Positions 1 to 10,440 of a stretch of 64,000 nt of DNA are shown in pieces. Positions within the stretch are counted from its first letter, which is position 1. Every line of letters starts with the position of its first letter. The stretch spans positions 620,001 to 684,000 of the forward strand of contig JALJCQ010000023.1 of assembly GCA_023091665.1 (NCBI GenBank). Direction: 5' to 3'. Source of the DNA: Pythium myriotylum (taxonomy: Eukaryota > Oomycota > Peronosporomycetes > Pythiales > Pythiaceae). Position numbers and translations under genes: made by a program. A model generated the notes under the pieces. That model was not told the DNA's origin. It made no database searches and was given only the letters and a program-made list of their open reading frames with translations.

Positions 1-739
1 CGGGTGATCCATTCTCAGCGACTGAAGCCAGCGCGGGACCTGTCCGCGCCGGCTTGCGGTCACGGCGGAGAGAGTCCGCCCGGAGCGGAGGCACGTCGAC
101 TGGCGGGTGAAGCACCGGTGGCGAAGGCAGCGTCGTGGGTGAAGGGAACGACGCGCTGCGTCCACTGAGAGGGGGGATCGGGACAGAGCTAGTGGCTGTA
201 TCGTACTGGAGAGGAGACCCCTGACGATAGGCAGAAGGTACCGGAGACCGGTGGTTCATCAGCGTGGCGCCGCCCGCGGGGCTCACGGTCGGCGTCATGC
301 GCTCGTACTGAGGGGAGGGCAGCCTCGCGGTCGAGGGGCCGAGGCGCTCATACTGTACGGGCGGAGACGGGAGGTGGGCAGAGGACGGTGTGAGCCGTTC
401 GTACTGGACCGAGGAGGACACATGGGCGCTGTGGAAGCTCGAGGTGCGCGCGGACGAGGAAGCGGCCGCCGAGGAGGCGCCGAGCACGGGGGGACGGCCG
501 TTCACCGAGGGCGTGAGTCGCTCGTACTGGACAGAGGAGTAGAAGCCGTCGCGCGAGGGCACGGTGGGCGCCGGAGGCGGGGGCAGCGCGGACGAGGCGG
601 CGGGCGGCGCCGACGAGCGGTGGAAGCCGGGCTGGTAGGGCGGGCGGGAGCTGCTGTGGGAGGAGGAGGGCGGGAGCGGCGGCTCCGGCTGCTTCTTGCG
701 CCCGACGAGCGAGAGGAGCTCAAACTTGCCGAGTGGCAT
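1..739 (-). CDS. Pro/Ser-rich protein with QYER repeats (3' end cut by window edge)
   Basis: An open frame runs from an ATG at 739 off the left edge, giving 246 complete codons without a stop; an in-frame TAA lies just upstream of the ATG. The start reads MPLGKFELLSLVGRKK, and the rest is almost entirely Pro, Ser and Ala. Four copies of a short motif stand out: VQYERLTP twice, VQYERLGP, and PQYERMTP, with a weaker LQYDTAT fifth copy. No folded domain, signal peptide or membrane segment is visible in the part present. The motif spacing and low complexity suggest a disordered protein offering repeated tyrosine-containing docking or phosphorylation sites, which is inference. I do not recognise the family; a domain could lie beyond the edge. 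GC is high, as in many coding stretches here. The opposite-strand frames over this region are shadows. Confidence 0.7.
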   Translation of the reverse strand, partial: MPLGKFELLSLVGRKKQPEPPLPPSSSHSSSRPPYQPGFHRSSAPPAASSALPPPPAPTVPSRDGFYSSVQYERLTPSVNGRPPVLGASSAAASSSARTSSFHSAHVSSSVQYERLTPSSAHLPSPPVQYERLGPSTARLPSPQYERMTPTVSPAGGATLMNHRSPVPSAYRQGSPLQYDTATSSVPIPPLSGRSASFPSPTTLPSPPVLHPPVDVPPLRADSLRRDRKPARTGPALASVAENGSP

Positions 740-1859
740 GGGGACCTGGTGACGAGCGACGACGGAGCTTGTGCGCCGGCCCGGAAGCGATTAAAATGAG
801 CTGGGGAGGCGGCCTGGGCTTTGATGGGGGCCGTCACCACACGCGGGCGCTTGCCGGATGAGAATAAAACCTAGGAGTCGGAGAAACCGCAACCCTAGGC
901 GTTCAAAACCTCGCGGTCCGGCGGAGTTCAACCTCGCCGAAAGAGTGGGGTTTTTATGGGACACCAAACGGCGGGGAAGGGGTCTTGGGACATGAGCTTC
1001 CTCATCCATACTATTAACCAATGGGCGTCGCGCGGGCTGGGCAACGCATCTCGCGGCCCGTCCGTCGTCGCGCACGGCACACGCCGGGAATGGAGCGCCG
1101 CGAGCGGTGGGTTCACCGGACGCCTCCGGGCTTGGGACACGCTGCACCTGGTCTCCCACGTGTTGACTTGGCGTTGCGTTGGTCGTGACTGGCGCGCCAG
1201 ACTCACGCGGTCGCCCCTTCGCTTCGTCCCGTCGGTAAGCGCGATCTGTTTAGAACCGCAACGATAGCTGACCGCATGGGGTGATTCGCAAGCACCTCGG
1301 AGACTCGCACGGCGCGACGGGTACATGTGCGTCGGGATGTACAGGTAGGACCCTCCACGGAGATTCGAACCCGGCGCATCTCCGCAGGCTGTTCCAACTC
1401 GCCCGGCGAGGCGATCCGACCCGGCGGAGGCGGAACTGTTAAATGCACCTCAAGCGCGACAGCGTTGCACTGCCGAGAAGCTCCCGGCGCGGCCGGTGGA
1501 CGGCCACCGTTGCTGTACACTGATGTACAGAGGTGGGGGGTCTTTCCGAGCTGCTATTAATAAGTCTGCGCACATGGTCGTGTTCAGCGCCGTGCATGCA
1601 TGTATTCATAGGGAGCCTTGCGTGGTGAATTAATTTCCAAGGCATTCGGCGGTGTTCTCTCCCCCTGACAACTGGGAATGGCCGGTTGATGGGTGCATCC
1701 CCCGACCAGTCTCTGCACGGCGTCGGCTTTAGTCGAGGATAAGACCAGACCAATCAAAAGACCAATACCCCTTCAAAGTAAATAACCTCGATCCTCACAT
1801 ACTCGATCCGTCACCTTGGAGAGCTCTCGCCCCCATGATCTCCCTCTTGTCAATGGTCT
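740..1859. other. Intergenic region between divergent genes
   Basis: About 1.1 kb separates the minus-strand QYER-repeat gene from the plus-strand hypothetical gene. Several open frames of about 100 codons occur on both strands, but none has recognisable protein character, and the high GC of the left part explains their length. A TTCGAA-containing stretch near 1360-1380 resembles a tRNA T-loop but lacks a pairing stem. Both flanking promoters must lie here; I see no distinct element that I can support. Confidence 0.6.
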
Positions 1860-2732
1860 ATGACCAACATGGCTGCAGACTCGGTAGTCGTCGCTTCGCG
1901 TCTCCACTGGACCAACCACGCGCGTCACGAGCCCATTGACACCGAGAAGGCTCTGGGACAGGTGCGTACTTTCTACGAGCGCGCCAGCTCCTACGGAGAC
2001 GCCGTAGTGCTCGCGCTCGGGCTCCCGGCTCAGTCCTCGACCGACGATGCCTTCACCCGCTCGGTCAGCGACCTCGTGCAGACGATTCGCGAGGAGATCG
2101 AAGCGCCGTCGGCCCAGCAACCTCACGACGGAAGCGCGCCGCGCGCGCCCTTCCGGCTAGTTCCGATGACCTTTTGGGGCCAGTTCGTACCGGCACTAAA
2201 TGCGATCATCTCCACGGCGGCGACCGAGTTTCCAAGCGCGACGCGGCTCTTGTTCCAGTCGCTCGAGATCCAAGTCTCGGTGTCTGGTGTGGCCCACATG
2301 CGACGCCAGTTTCTGGGCGGAGTGGACTTGGTCGTCGGTGCCGCACTGCCCGGGCATGCCTTCTCGCCGGAGAAGCCTCAGCCGCTTGCTCTCGATGGTG
2401 TCACCTCGCCCTGGAACACACTCGCGCTCTGGGATCTACAGCAGCTCAGCAAGATCGGCTTCCCACTGGTCGGGGACGGACTTGGGCTGCCAACAGGGAC
2501 TGCAGGGGTTGAAGAAGTCTCGACGATCGCACTCTACCAGCAACTCTTCCCTGACCGCAGCAACGCCAAAGTCGTGCAAGTACCCGGTTTGGAATGGCAC
2601 GTTCAGAGCTTCGACGACGACGAGCGGCGTGCCTGGCAGCAGCGCAAGATGGAGAGCAAGAAGGCTCGTCCGGCGTTGCAGCTACAGCATTTAGAGCTCC
2701 CGCCCGGAAGAGTCTTCCACATAGAGGCGTAG
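1860..2732 (+). CDS. Conserved hypothetical protein, 290 aa
   Basis: A single-exon frame starts at ATG 1860 (MTNMAADS; a second ATG follows three codons later) and ends at TAG 2732. The protein looks globular, with long hydrophobic-alternating stretches such as FVPALNAIISTAATEF and GGVDLVVGAALPGHAF, and ends in a charged, Lys/Arg-rich segment. It has no signal peptide, convincing membrane helix or catalytic motif that I can name. Amino-acid composition is typical of a soluble enzyme-like protein. The gene lies 44 bp from the 3' end of the ABCA transporter and converges with it, so the two terminators overlap or abut. Function unknown; confidence is for the coding call, not for a role. Confidence 0.75.
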   Translation: MTNMAADSVVVASRLHWTNHARHEPIDTEKALGQVRTFYERASSYGDAVVLALGLPAQSSTDDAFTRSVSDLVQTIREEIEAPSAQQPHDGSAPRAPFRLVPMTFWGQFVPALNAIISTAATEFPSATRLLFQSLEIQVSVSGVAHMRRQFLGGVDLVVGAALPGHAFSPEKPQPLALDGVTSPWNTLALWDLQQLSKIGFPLVGDGLGLPTGTAGVEEVSTIALYQQLFPDRSNAKVVQVPGLEWHVQSFDDDERRAWQQRKMESKKARPALQLQHLELPPGRVFHIEA

Positions 2733-2776
2733 AATGATACTTGAACGAAGTAGCAACCACCAAAATTCTATTATAG

Positions 2777-5700
2777 TTAAGGAGCTACCGAGAAACCTCT
2801 CGCTATATCCTGTTCCTCGTCCTGCTGTCGGGCAAATGTGTTGAAGATCTGCTCCAAACTTGTCTGCGATATCGAGTATTCTTTCACGAACAGCTCGGAC
2901 CGTGCTTGTTCAACCAAACGGAACATTCGCGCGAGGGAGAACGCGCGATCACCATCGGGAATTCCTTGCTTGAGACTCTCAGTGGTGGCGAAAGAAGGTG
3001 CCAATTTGAAGCGACAGAAATCGAGCTGCCGCTCCAACATTACGACGCTACCGTAGGCACCGAAGTGGTATTGCAGAAACTCCGTTAGCTTCTGCACACG
3101 GTCTTCCAGCAGCCACCACCCACAAAACTCGCGGATGTCAAGTACTCGGCCACTCGGGCCTACGTTGGCATCGCTGAGATGGAACTGCTCGTACAAGTTC
3201 ACGCCGGTCGGGTGAGTTGGTGCGACGCCGCGGCCTGGAAGAATCCACTGCGTCCTCTCCGGTGCACCCAACGCAGCGCATGCAGCAGCTACCTGCTGAC
3301 TCGTGATAGACATCACGCCGCTGCCCAAGACACTCTGCAACTTGACGTCCCTCATAAGCGCGTCAACAGCCTCGATATCGGCACTCTCCAGCTTACACTC
3401 GATAAGAAATCCATCGCCGAAGCGAGCCTTCAAGAGTGGGATCGTGCCAAAGCACTTGAGCCGACCACCGACCATGATGCCGGCACGATTGCAAAGCGCT
3501 TCGCACTCCTCCATTGAGTGGGTAGTGAGGAGGATCGTCGACTTTTTCGACTGCACAGACACCTGAAGAATGATATCCCACATGAATCGTCGTGAGAAAG
3601 GATCCATTCCCGTTGAAGGCTCATCCAGGAAGAGCAGGGCCGGCTCGCCTAGCATTGCGATTGCGACAGACAGCTTGCGCTTGTTGCCACCGCTCAGACT
3701 ACCCGCGAGTTTGCTTTCGAATACATCCAGCTGGAACTGCAAGAGAAGCCGCTGAACTTGGCGGTCGAGCTTCGAGCCGCTGAACCCGCGCAGTCTACCG
3801 TACAGCTCCAAGTGCTCTTTCACTGTCAACAGATCGAGTAGCGCATCAAACTGCGGGCAGTAGCCGATACTATCACGCACGCGTGCGCGCTCGAGGAGAA
3901 TATCGTAGCCATTCAGAAAAGCTGTGCCGTAGGATGGGAATAAATCTCCAGTGAGCATTTTCATTGTCGTTGTCTTGCCGGCGCCATTGATTCCCAAGAA
4001 CCCGAAGCAATCACCTTGTTGGAGTCCAAATGTCAAGTTGGATACTGCTTGCTTTCCATTTGGGTATATCTTCCCGAGCTGTTGGATGCGTACTATGTCC
4101 GAATCACTCGACCGGTTGTTAAGAATTCGATCTCGCTCAGCACAAACGTCCTCGTCATCAAGGAGAAGCTGGTTTGAGCCATCGGACACAATGCCTCCTT
4201 GAGCTCGCTTAGCTTTATGCCCTCTGTTTAGCACGCAAAGGCAACTCTTCAACAACACGCCCACATCTTGACCGCAGAATGTAAGATCGCCGCTGTTGAC
4301 CATGTCAATGAACAGGGCAAGAACAAAAAAGATTGGGCCTTCGATAGCCAAGTACGAGATCTCGTATCCGGCGATATCATTTGAGAATGCGCTTAAAGGC
4401 TCGCTGTTGAAACCGAACAGCGCCTCGATGTCTGCGATGATCACGCGGAGGAGCCCGTTCGACAAAGAAAAAAGCGGGGAGCAGCGCCACAGATACACCA
4501 ACACCGCATTTACGTCTTTAGTCGAGTCCAACGAGTCCAACGAGTAGCTCGTGAGGAGCAGCACAAGTCCGAACACGAAGTTGAGCATGACGGTGTACAA
4601 TAGACACGCCCCAGGGTCGTTCATGATGTGGGACATAGCGTAAGTCCAAGGTGCGATCGCTGTCCCAAACAACGCAAACAGCGATACCACAGCCTGTGGC
4701 ACGTCCCGGGTGCATGCTTTGCAGGTCTGACTGTCAGCATTGCTGCCACTGAGAGATGATGAGATGTTGTAGTACCTTAGCAGCAATATCGCCACAACCA
4801 TGGGTACCACATAAAGCAGCATGTCAAAGATGAAGTTGGCCAGCCAGTAAGCCGGCAATGACACACCCGAGAGAAGCTGCTGGTGGCGCGCGTTACTATC
4901 GTGTTGTTTTTCTTTCACAAGGAACGGCATCATGGCTGCGGGAATGAACGTGAACGCAACCAGCACAAAGATCACTGCTGGGAGACTGAGAAATGAGCCA
5001 AAAATTGAACGAGTCTTGAACGACAACGGGAACGGGTGGGTCGCCACACGGATTTGCTTGAAGGAGGCACTTGACGAAGCGTTTCTTAGGATGAAGTTAT
5101 GTATCGCCTGATCAGCCAATGCTTTATAGGTCGGAGCTGCGTGGGTGGACGTTGAGTTGACCATGATATTGTACGATAACACTTTGTCGACTGCCGTGGC
5201 TTGGAACATGAGACCGCCATATTGTCCAAGTACTGGGTGCTGACCAGGGAGCCATGCCATCGACTCCGAATCTTTAGCATACCCTCGCTCAAAAGCAAGT
5301 TGCGCAAACCGCAGACAGTAACCCGTGGTATCATTTGGTTGAATTGTTGGAGACACATAGGAAAGGTTGAAGATCGTTGGTGATACGGATCCGTTGAACA
5401 CGATCGGTTCCATTTCTACTCGAGAGGCGACAGCATCTGGGAAGAAAGCGAGAGTTGACGAACACCAAGGGTCGGAATCTACGCCACCTCCCCCTGCTTC
5501 AACACATGCGACAGGAAGCGGTGTGCTAGCTGCAAGATCGTACTGGTCAACAGTTGTGAGCTCGACGCTTGGATCGTTTTTAATGAAGAGACTGAGCCTC
5601 AACGCCGAAAGTCCAGCAACGAGGATCACAATCGGCAGCAAAGCGCTATAGAAGAGCATGCCGCGGTCACGTTTTGCGCTGAGCAGACGCTTCAGCAATA

Positions 5701-8700
5701 GCGCGCGAACTTGGATAAGAAACCACACTAAGCGAGTATGCGTCTCGCGCGCGTTCTGATCACCGGCAAACTCGTTCATGGACTGGAGCTTCTTGTTGAT
5801 CGTTGCTTCATATGCATCTTTGGTCATATCTGTGTTTACTTTGGATGATCCCGACTCTGCAACTTTCAGAAAAATCTCCTCCAGTGTCGTGACAGATATC
5901 GCGTAACTCTCGATTTGGAGCTCTGTTTTTCTGTCGTCAATGGCTTCAAACAGAGCCGGAAATTTGGTTGAAGCTTCGAATGGAAGCTGAAACGTCAGTT
6001 CTGTACCTATGTCTGTGGCGAGTTTTGCTTCCGCGACGTAGCTGGTGACCAGATCGACGAATGGTTTCCCCCAAACACCAGCATTCGCCTTCTCAGTACC
6101 CACAGCCCTCACCACGAAGCTTAAGCGATACCCGACGCCGTATCGTTTCTTTAAAAACAATGAGGAGCCCACACAACATAGTTCGCCTTCTGCCATGATT
6201 GCGATACGGTCACCGAGCAAGTCTGCCTCATCCATGAAGTGTGTGGTCAAAATGACAACGCGACCAGTTTTGTTGCGTTGGATCAGTTCCCAAGTGCTTC
6301 GACGACTGTAAGGGTCCATTCCGGACGTTGGCTCATCCAAAATGACGACCCGATTGTTTCCTAGAAACGAGATTGCAAGAGAGAGCTTCCGTTTCATGCC
6401 TCCTGAAAGTGCGTGCGCTTGTACACGGCGCTTTTCTGTCAGCCCCACTTCACGGATCATGCGATCTACGCTATCGGGGCCACCAACAGGATGGCTGTGA
6501 TCCTGTTTAACACGCGAATAGAATGTCAAATGTTCTTCGACAGTGAGTTCTGGGTATACAACACTGAACTGCGGGCAGTATCCAAGTGACTCCCGTATCG
6601 TATCCATCCCGTCAAGTATTGATACACCGCGGATCATCGCATCCCCCGACGTAGGTGGGGTCATGCCGGTTAGCATTGACATGAGTGTTGTCTTCCCGGC
6701 ACCATTGTGACCAAGTAGACACGTGATCTGACCTTCATAAAAAGACAGATTTAGAGCACGGACGGCAACTTTCGTGCCCCCAGGGACTTGGAACGCCTTG
6801 CACAAGCGCTGGATCACGATAGCTCGTCCATCTTGCTCTTGTTGCTTCAGTTCTAGAGGCACAAACTCTTCGGTTGGATTGCTTCCGACTGGGCTCTCTT
6901 CGGCGATACCGAGTACGGTTTCCTCCACAGAATCTCTACGAACCGCTTCGCGGTTTTGCCGCCAGTACGATGGCAAGAGAACAAAGTACCACTTTTCTGC
7001 GACGCCGTACTCTTTAGGCATGACTCTCTCAAAGTACCAGCCCAATGCCATGTACAAGAAGAAGTCGAGAATCTGCATATACACGGCTGACATGAAACGG
7101 AACCCCCCTATGTTATCGTGGGCATTGGCAAGATTGAGCCCAACGCCAATGGATTCCAGTTGAGCGATGATGTTCACGCCCTGTGACAAGGCAACTGGTG
7201 ACAATACACAGCTCATTGTGCGCGCAGTTTCGGTTGAGCTCTCTTTGAACGAGAAGGATACGAAGAACATCATGAAGAAAACTCCCATGCCCACAAATGA
7301 CCCGGAGCGAGCTCGGTTAAATAATGCCGAGATGAGGAAGCCAAAACCGAAGCTACTCAGCGCGAATGTGAAGAAGAAGACAAACAACAAGATCCCAGTC
7401 GAATGATTGAACAGCAACAACGATGCACCGAGTGTCTGCAGGAGTGAGGAGAGGAAGAACAACTGCAAATACGTGAGCAACCAAGTCAAGATGATCTGGT
7501 GATCATGGATACCAAGAATCTTCATAAACTCCCTTGAACGAGTTTCCTTCTCCATTAGCAATGCCACGATTACACGTGAGACGCCGTACAAGTACGACAA
7601 GATGAATAGTACTGGGAAAACGACGAGGACCTTTTCGTAAAATCCTGCATAATGAAACGCCTCCGTCGGACTCATGAACACACTTGCGCCATGAAAAGCC
7701 TGCGGTGCCTGGCGAAAAACCCGAAGCAGTGCGCGCTTTGTTGTGTCTGGTATGTTAGCAATCGTGGTAGCGGGAGATGACAATGCTTCAATCACTTTAG
7801 CAATTGTGGCAGAGTTGTTTCGGTCGCCATTCAGAATAGTCGGGTCGGCTAACACTTCAAAAGCGACATCCCCCAGCCCGGAAACAACACGAAGGAGGGT
7901 TCCAATAAAGAGATCATCATCAAGCTGTTTCAGAAGCCGTCTGTCGAGTTCCTCATCGTCGTCACGCATTGTTGACTGGGTCAATTGGCAAATGGAGATG
8001 TCCGTAACCCGCTTGTTCACTGGATCCCACGGCGGAAGGCAGTTGAGAATGCGCATAACCGCAGTTTGGAGCGTGAGGAAGCCACGCGTAGCGTAAATCA
8101 TCGTGTTTTGTGATTTCACAGATCGTAGGTACTTGTTCATGTTGAACCGGCGACTGATGGTGCGTGGGACACTGTTAGGGAAGTTTGTGTCAGTGAACGT
8201 TGAGTTCATGCGGATTGAAAACTTCATATCAAACCCACGGGTGTCTCCGATGGCATCAGTTGCGCGGGGGAAGTCTTGGAAGGCGATAGCTGCGTAAACT
8301 TTTGGATGGTTGACATCTAGCCCGTATCCGTCACTTGTCAAATAAACCTCCAGTTCTGTCTCGTTCGCAAATATGATTCTCGAGTCAGCGAAGGACGGAG
8401 TTGTGAGTGGAGAAATTCCAAAGATAGGCTTGGCGAGTGGCAGCCGTGGAAACCAACCGTCGAAGATTGAAGTTACATACTGCCGTGTGAACAGTGTGTC
8501 AGGTGTGATTGCGAGTTTGTAGGGTACCACCTTCCCTTTGCACTCTGTCGGTAAGTAGTACAACGACGTTGGATCGGTGCTCGTATATCCAAGAAAAGCA
8601 AACTTTGCGATGCACAAGAGCAAGTCTCGTTGGCCGAGTTCGTCAAGACGGTTCGCTTCCGAAAGGGACTGAAGTGCCATGTTCATCATGAGCCCAGGGA

Positions 8701-9157
8701 TAGTGGTCTCCGTAAAATAGAAGCGCGGTAAACGAAGTTGAGATACCAGTGATAGGAGCGACAGCGGGGACGAGCCTGATGTGAGCAGGGGCAGGGTCTG
8801 ATTCAACAACTCGGCTGGAGACGCTGAGGCATTTACTCCAACGGGCAAACCCGTCAGCCCCGCACTTCTAAGGGTGGAGTTCAAGTCGCGAAACAGATCA
8901 CTCGTCGAGTAGAGATTCCAGTGGGAGCCTGTCGTGTTGTCCGAGCCCACGGTCTTGTTGGCACTTGTGGTGGCCCAGCCAGCCGGGATGTCGAGGTCGG
9001 GCTCGAGTGTCTTGAGCCATGCGAATAGCATGATGCACAAAAGTGGGTTCAGAAGCTCACTGAGCGTTGCGAATGGGTGGCGCTTCTTCACGATCCAATT
9101 CTTCGCAAAGAGCGCGCGAGTGACGTGGCCGCGATCGCCACTGGAGCGAGCGGCCAT
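2777..9157 (-). CDS. ABCA-subfamily full ABC transporter, 2126 aa
   Basis: A single exon encodes two membrane-domain/nucleotide-binding-domain halves. Near the N-terminus a first hydrophobic helix follows RALFAKNWIVKKRHP, a typical ABCA opening, and then comes a long non-cytoplasmic loop of several hundred residues before the next helices. NBD1 (about residues 790-1010) has Walker A GHNGAGKTT, signature LSGGMKRKLS and Walker B VVILDEPTSGMDP. NBD2 (from about 1700) has GINGAGKTT, LSGGNKRKLS and LLFLDEPSTGMDP, so both sites look competent. ABCA proteins move lipids or sterols across membranes; the substrate here is unknown. The frame is open up to 9370, but upstream of 9214 it lacks an ATG. I chose ATG 9157 (MAARSSGD) for its better context; 9214 (MPPNAV) is the alternative. 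Length fits the family. Confidence 0.95.
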   Translation of the reverse strand: MAARSSGDRGHVTRALFAKNWIVKKRHPFATLSELLNPLLCIMLFAWLKTLEPDLDIPAGWATTSANKTVGSDNTTGSHWNLYSTSDLFRDLNSTLRSAGLTGLPVGVNASASPAELLNQTLPLLTSGSSPLSLLSLVSQLRLPRFYFTETTIPGLMMNMALQSLSEANRLDELGQRDLLLCIAKFAFLGYTSTDPTSLYYLPTECKGKVVPYKLAITPDTLFTRQYVTSIFDGWFPRLPLAKPIFGISPLTTPSFADSRIIFANETELEVYLTSDGYGLDVNHPKVYAAIAFQDFPRATDAIGDTRGFDMKFSIRMNSTFTDTNFPNSVPRTISRRFNMNKYLRSVKSQNTMIYATRGFLTLQTAVMRILNCLPPWDPVNKRVTDISICQLTQSTMRDDDEELDRRLLKQLDDDLFIGTLLRVVSGLGDVAFEVLADPTILNGDRNNSATIAKVIEALSSPATTIANIPDTTKRALLRVFRQAPQAFHGASVFMSPTEAFHYAGFYEKVLVVFPVLFILSYLYGVSRVIVALLMEKETRSREFMKILGIHDHQIILTWLLTYLQLFFLSSLLQTLGASLLLFNHSTGILLFVFFFTFALSSFGFGFLISALFNRARSGSFVGMGVFFMMFFVSFSFKESSTETARTMSCVLSPVALSQGVNIIAQLESIGVGLNLANAHDNIGGFRFMSAVYMQILDFFLYMALGWYFERVMPKEYGVAEKWYFVLLPSYWRQNREAVRRDSVEETVLGIAEESPVGSNPTEEFVPLELKQQEQDGRAIVIQRLCKAFQVPGGTKVAVRALNLSFYEGQITCLLGHNGAGKTTLMSMLTGMTPPTSGDAMIRGVSILDGMDTIRESLGYCPQFSVVYPELTVEEHLTFYSRVKQDHSHPVGGPDSVDRMIREVGLTEKRRVQAHALSGGMKRKLSLAISFLGNNRVVILDEPTSGMDPYSRRSTWELIQRNKTGRVVILTTHFMDEADLLGDRIAIMAEGELCCVGSSLFLKKRYGVGYRLSFVVRAVGTEKANAGVWGKPFVDLVTSYVAEAKLATDIGTELTFQLPFEASTKFPALFEAIDDRKTELQIESYAISVTTLEEIFLKVAESGSSKVNTDMTKDAYEATINKKLQSMNEFAGDQNARETHTRLVWFLIQVRALLLKRLLSAKRDRGMLFYSALLPIVILVAGLSALRLSLFIKNDPSVELTTVDQYDLAASTPLPVACVEAGGGGVDSDPWCSSTLAFFPDAVASRVEMEPIVFNGSVSPTIFNLSYVSPTIQPNDTTGYCLRFAQLAFERGYAKDSESMAWLPGQHPVLGQYGGLMFQATAVDKVLSYNIMVNSTSTHAAPTYKALADQAIHNFILRNASSSASFKQIRVATHPFPLSFKTRSIFGSFLSLPAVIFVLVAFTFIPAAMMPFLVKEKQHDSNARHQQLLSGVSLPAYWLANFIFDMLLYVVPMVVAILLLRYYNISSSLSGSNADSQTCKACTRDVPQAVVSLFALFGTAIAPWTYAMSHIMNDPGACLLYTVMLNFVFGLVLLLTSYSLDSLDSTKDVNAVLVYLWRCSPLFSLSNGLLRVIIADIEALFGFNSEPLSAFSNDIAGYEISYLAIEGPIFFVLALFIDMVNSGDLTFCGQDVGVLLKSCLCVLNRGHKAKRAQGGIVSDGSNQLLLDDEDVCAERDRILNNRSSDSDIVRIQQLGKIYPNGKQAVSNLTFGLQQGDCFGFLGINGAGKTTTMKMLTGDLFPSYGTAFLNGYDILLERARVRDSIGYCPQFDALLDLLTVKEHLELYGRLRGFSGSKLDRQVQRLLLQFQLDVFESKLAGSLSGGNKRKLSVAIAMLGEPALLFLDEPSTGMDPFSRRFMWDIILQVSVQSKKSTILLTTHSMEECEALCNRAGIMVGGRLKCFGTIPLLKARFGDGFLIECKLESADIEAVDALMRDVKLQSVLGSGVMSITSQQVAAACAALGAPERTQWILPGRGVAPTHPTGVNLYEQFHLSDANVGPSGRVLDIREFCGWWLLEDRVQKLTEFLQYHFGAYGSVVMLERQLDFCRFKLAPSFATTESLKQGIPDGDRAFSLARMFRLVEQARSELFVKEYSISQTSLEQIFNTFARQQDEEQDIARGFSVAP

Positions 9158-9519
9158 TGTCCGCCAGGAGCTACGCTGTGGCGACGCCGTGGGCAGCACT
9201 GCGTTCGGCGGCATTCCGCAGTCGAGGGCGCGCGGACTGGGGCTGCTCTCGCCAGCAATAGCCTCAGCACACGAGGCGAAGCGGAGAGACGCGCCACGAA
9301 GGATTATGCCATTCTGGGATCGCACGTCTGGCGAGAGCACCAACACTCCGAATCGGCGTAACCATTTCACCGGCAGTGTAACCGGATCATAACCGATCGA
9401 CTGCCAGGACGCAAGTTGAATGCACCAACGAAGACGTGAGAAAGCATCGTGTTGTCGGGAAATGGGTTGTGCGAGAGGACTTGGGAGATGTCCATATTGA
9501 AGGGAGAGCAGTATCTACA

Positions 9520-9908
9520 TTACGAGGACGGTTTGGAGGTCGATGAGGCGCCGGCGGCCTCGCGCTTGGCCTTTGCGGCTGCGATCTACGGGCAGACAAG
9601 ACGAGGCGTGAGCTTCTTGTGGGATGCAAGCCGAGCTACGTGTAGAGGTTCCAAATCGCCGCACTCGCGGATGCGAATGCCGTTGGATCTTCTGGGGAGC
9701 CCGCAAAGCTCGGGTGGCGAAAAGTGAAAAGATCTGATGAAGATACCTTGGCGGCCATGGCTTCCTTGCGCGAGCCGAACTTGGCGTTCTTGTGGTGGAC
9801 GCGCGTGGCCTGGCCGCTCTCAGTCGTGGCGGCGATGGCCTGACGCGCTGTCTCTTCGCACGCCTCCTTCAGGCGCTGCGCCACGCGCTTGTGATGCACG
9901 TCGGCCAT
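9520..9908 (-). CDS. Small basic two-exon protein, 75 aa
   Basis: Model: complement(join(9520..9585,9747..9908)). Exon 1 begins MADVHHKRVAQRLKEA and ends at a GTATCT donor after the codons for EAMAAK. The acceptor CCCGTAG leads into IAAAKAKREAAGASS, stopping at TAA 9520; the intron is 161 bp and the phases agree. Without splicing, the frame would run 36 further codons of unlike composition, which argues for the intron. The product is short, highly charged, rich in Ala, Lys and Arg, and probably helical. I do not recognise a family and propose no function. It lies upstream of the ABCA gene on the same strand, 363 bp from that gene's start. Confidence 0.55.
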
Positions 9909-10440
9909 GGTGTCGACGTCGCCGGGTTGTCGCGCGTGCAATCCCCCTTTCGCGCGCAAAATAGAGCCATTTGACTACCCGGTAGTCTTTACTATCAAGT
10001 CGCAAACGCGAAACAAGTCACTTTGAATAAGAATTCTACAAAAGAAGGTGCCAACCTCATGAATACTATGTACGCTTAACATGGAAGAGAACCTTCCTTT
10101 GATACTGATGTGGTCTCGAACCTTCGATCTATTGTTCGAAGAATGCAAAATGACTTCCAGATAGTCAAAGAGCAGCCCATCTGCTCCGCAAGGTACCCCT
10201 TCGCCACCATGGCTGGCCGAAGTTGCTCTTTGGCTCTTCACCTCCGTGTCGTCAGTGTGTCGTCCGACCCACCAGCCTGCGCTCGACGCCAGTTCGAGGA
10301 AGCCTCGCCGTCGACTCGCTCACCGCAGTGGCATCGCGTCTCTGTGTTACAAAACGCGACGCTTCGCTCGAGTGTCTCTGAGTTTGTGAGTGGACGAGAG
10401 TGATTCGCCAAGATTCCGGTGTGTGTCGCCACACTCGAAG
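9909..10440. other. Intergenic region between divergent genes
   Basis: About 530 bp separate the small minus-strand gene from the two-exon plus-strand gene at 10441. No coding character is evident; short open frames on both strands are unrelated to anything I recognise. Both promoters must lie here. Nothing else is seen. Confidence 0.5.

Noticed and set aside
251..799. Long plus-strand open frame of Arg/Gly-rich protein
   Set aside because: It is the antisense shadow of the GC-rich QYER-repeat gene and has no domain.
1350..1400. TTCGAA-containing stretch resembling a tRNA T-loop on the minus strand
   Set aside because: The bases around it do not form a T-stem, and no acceptor, D or anticodon stem can be drawn.
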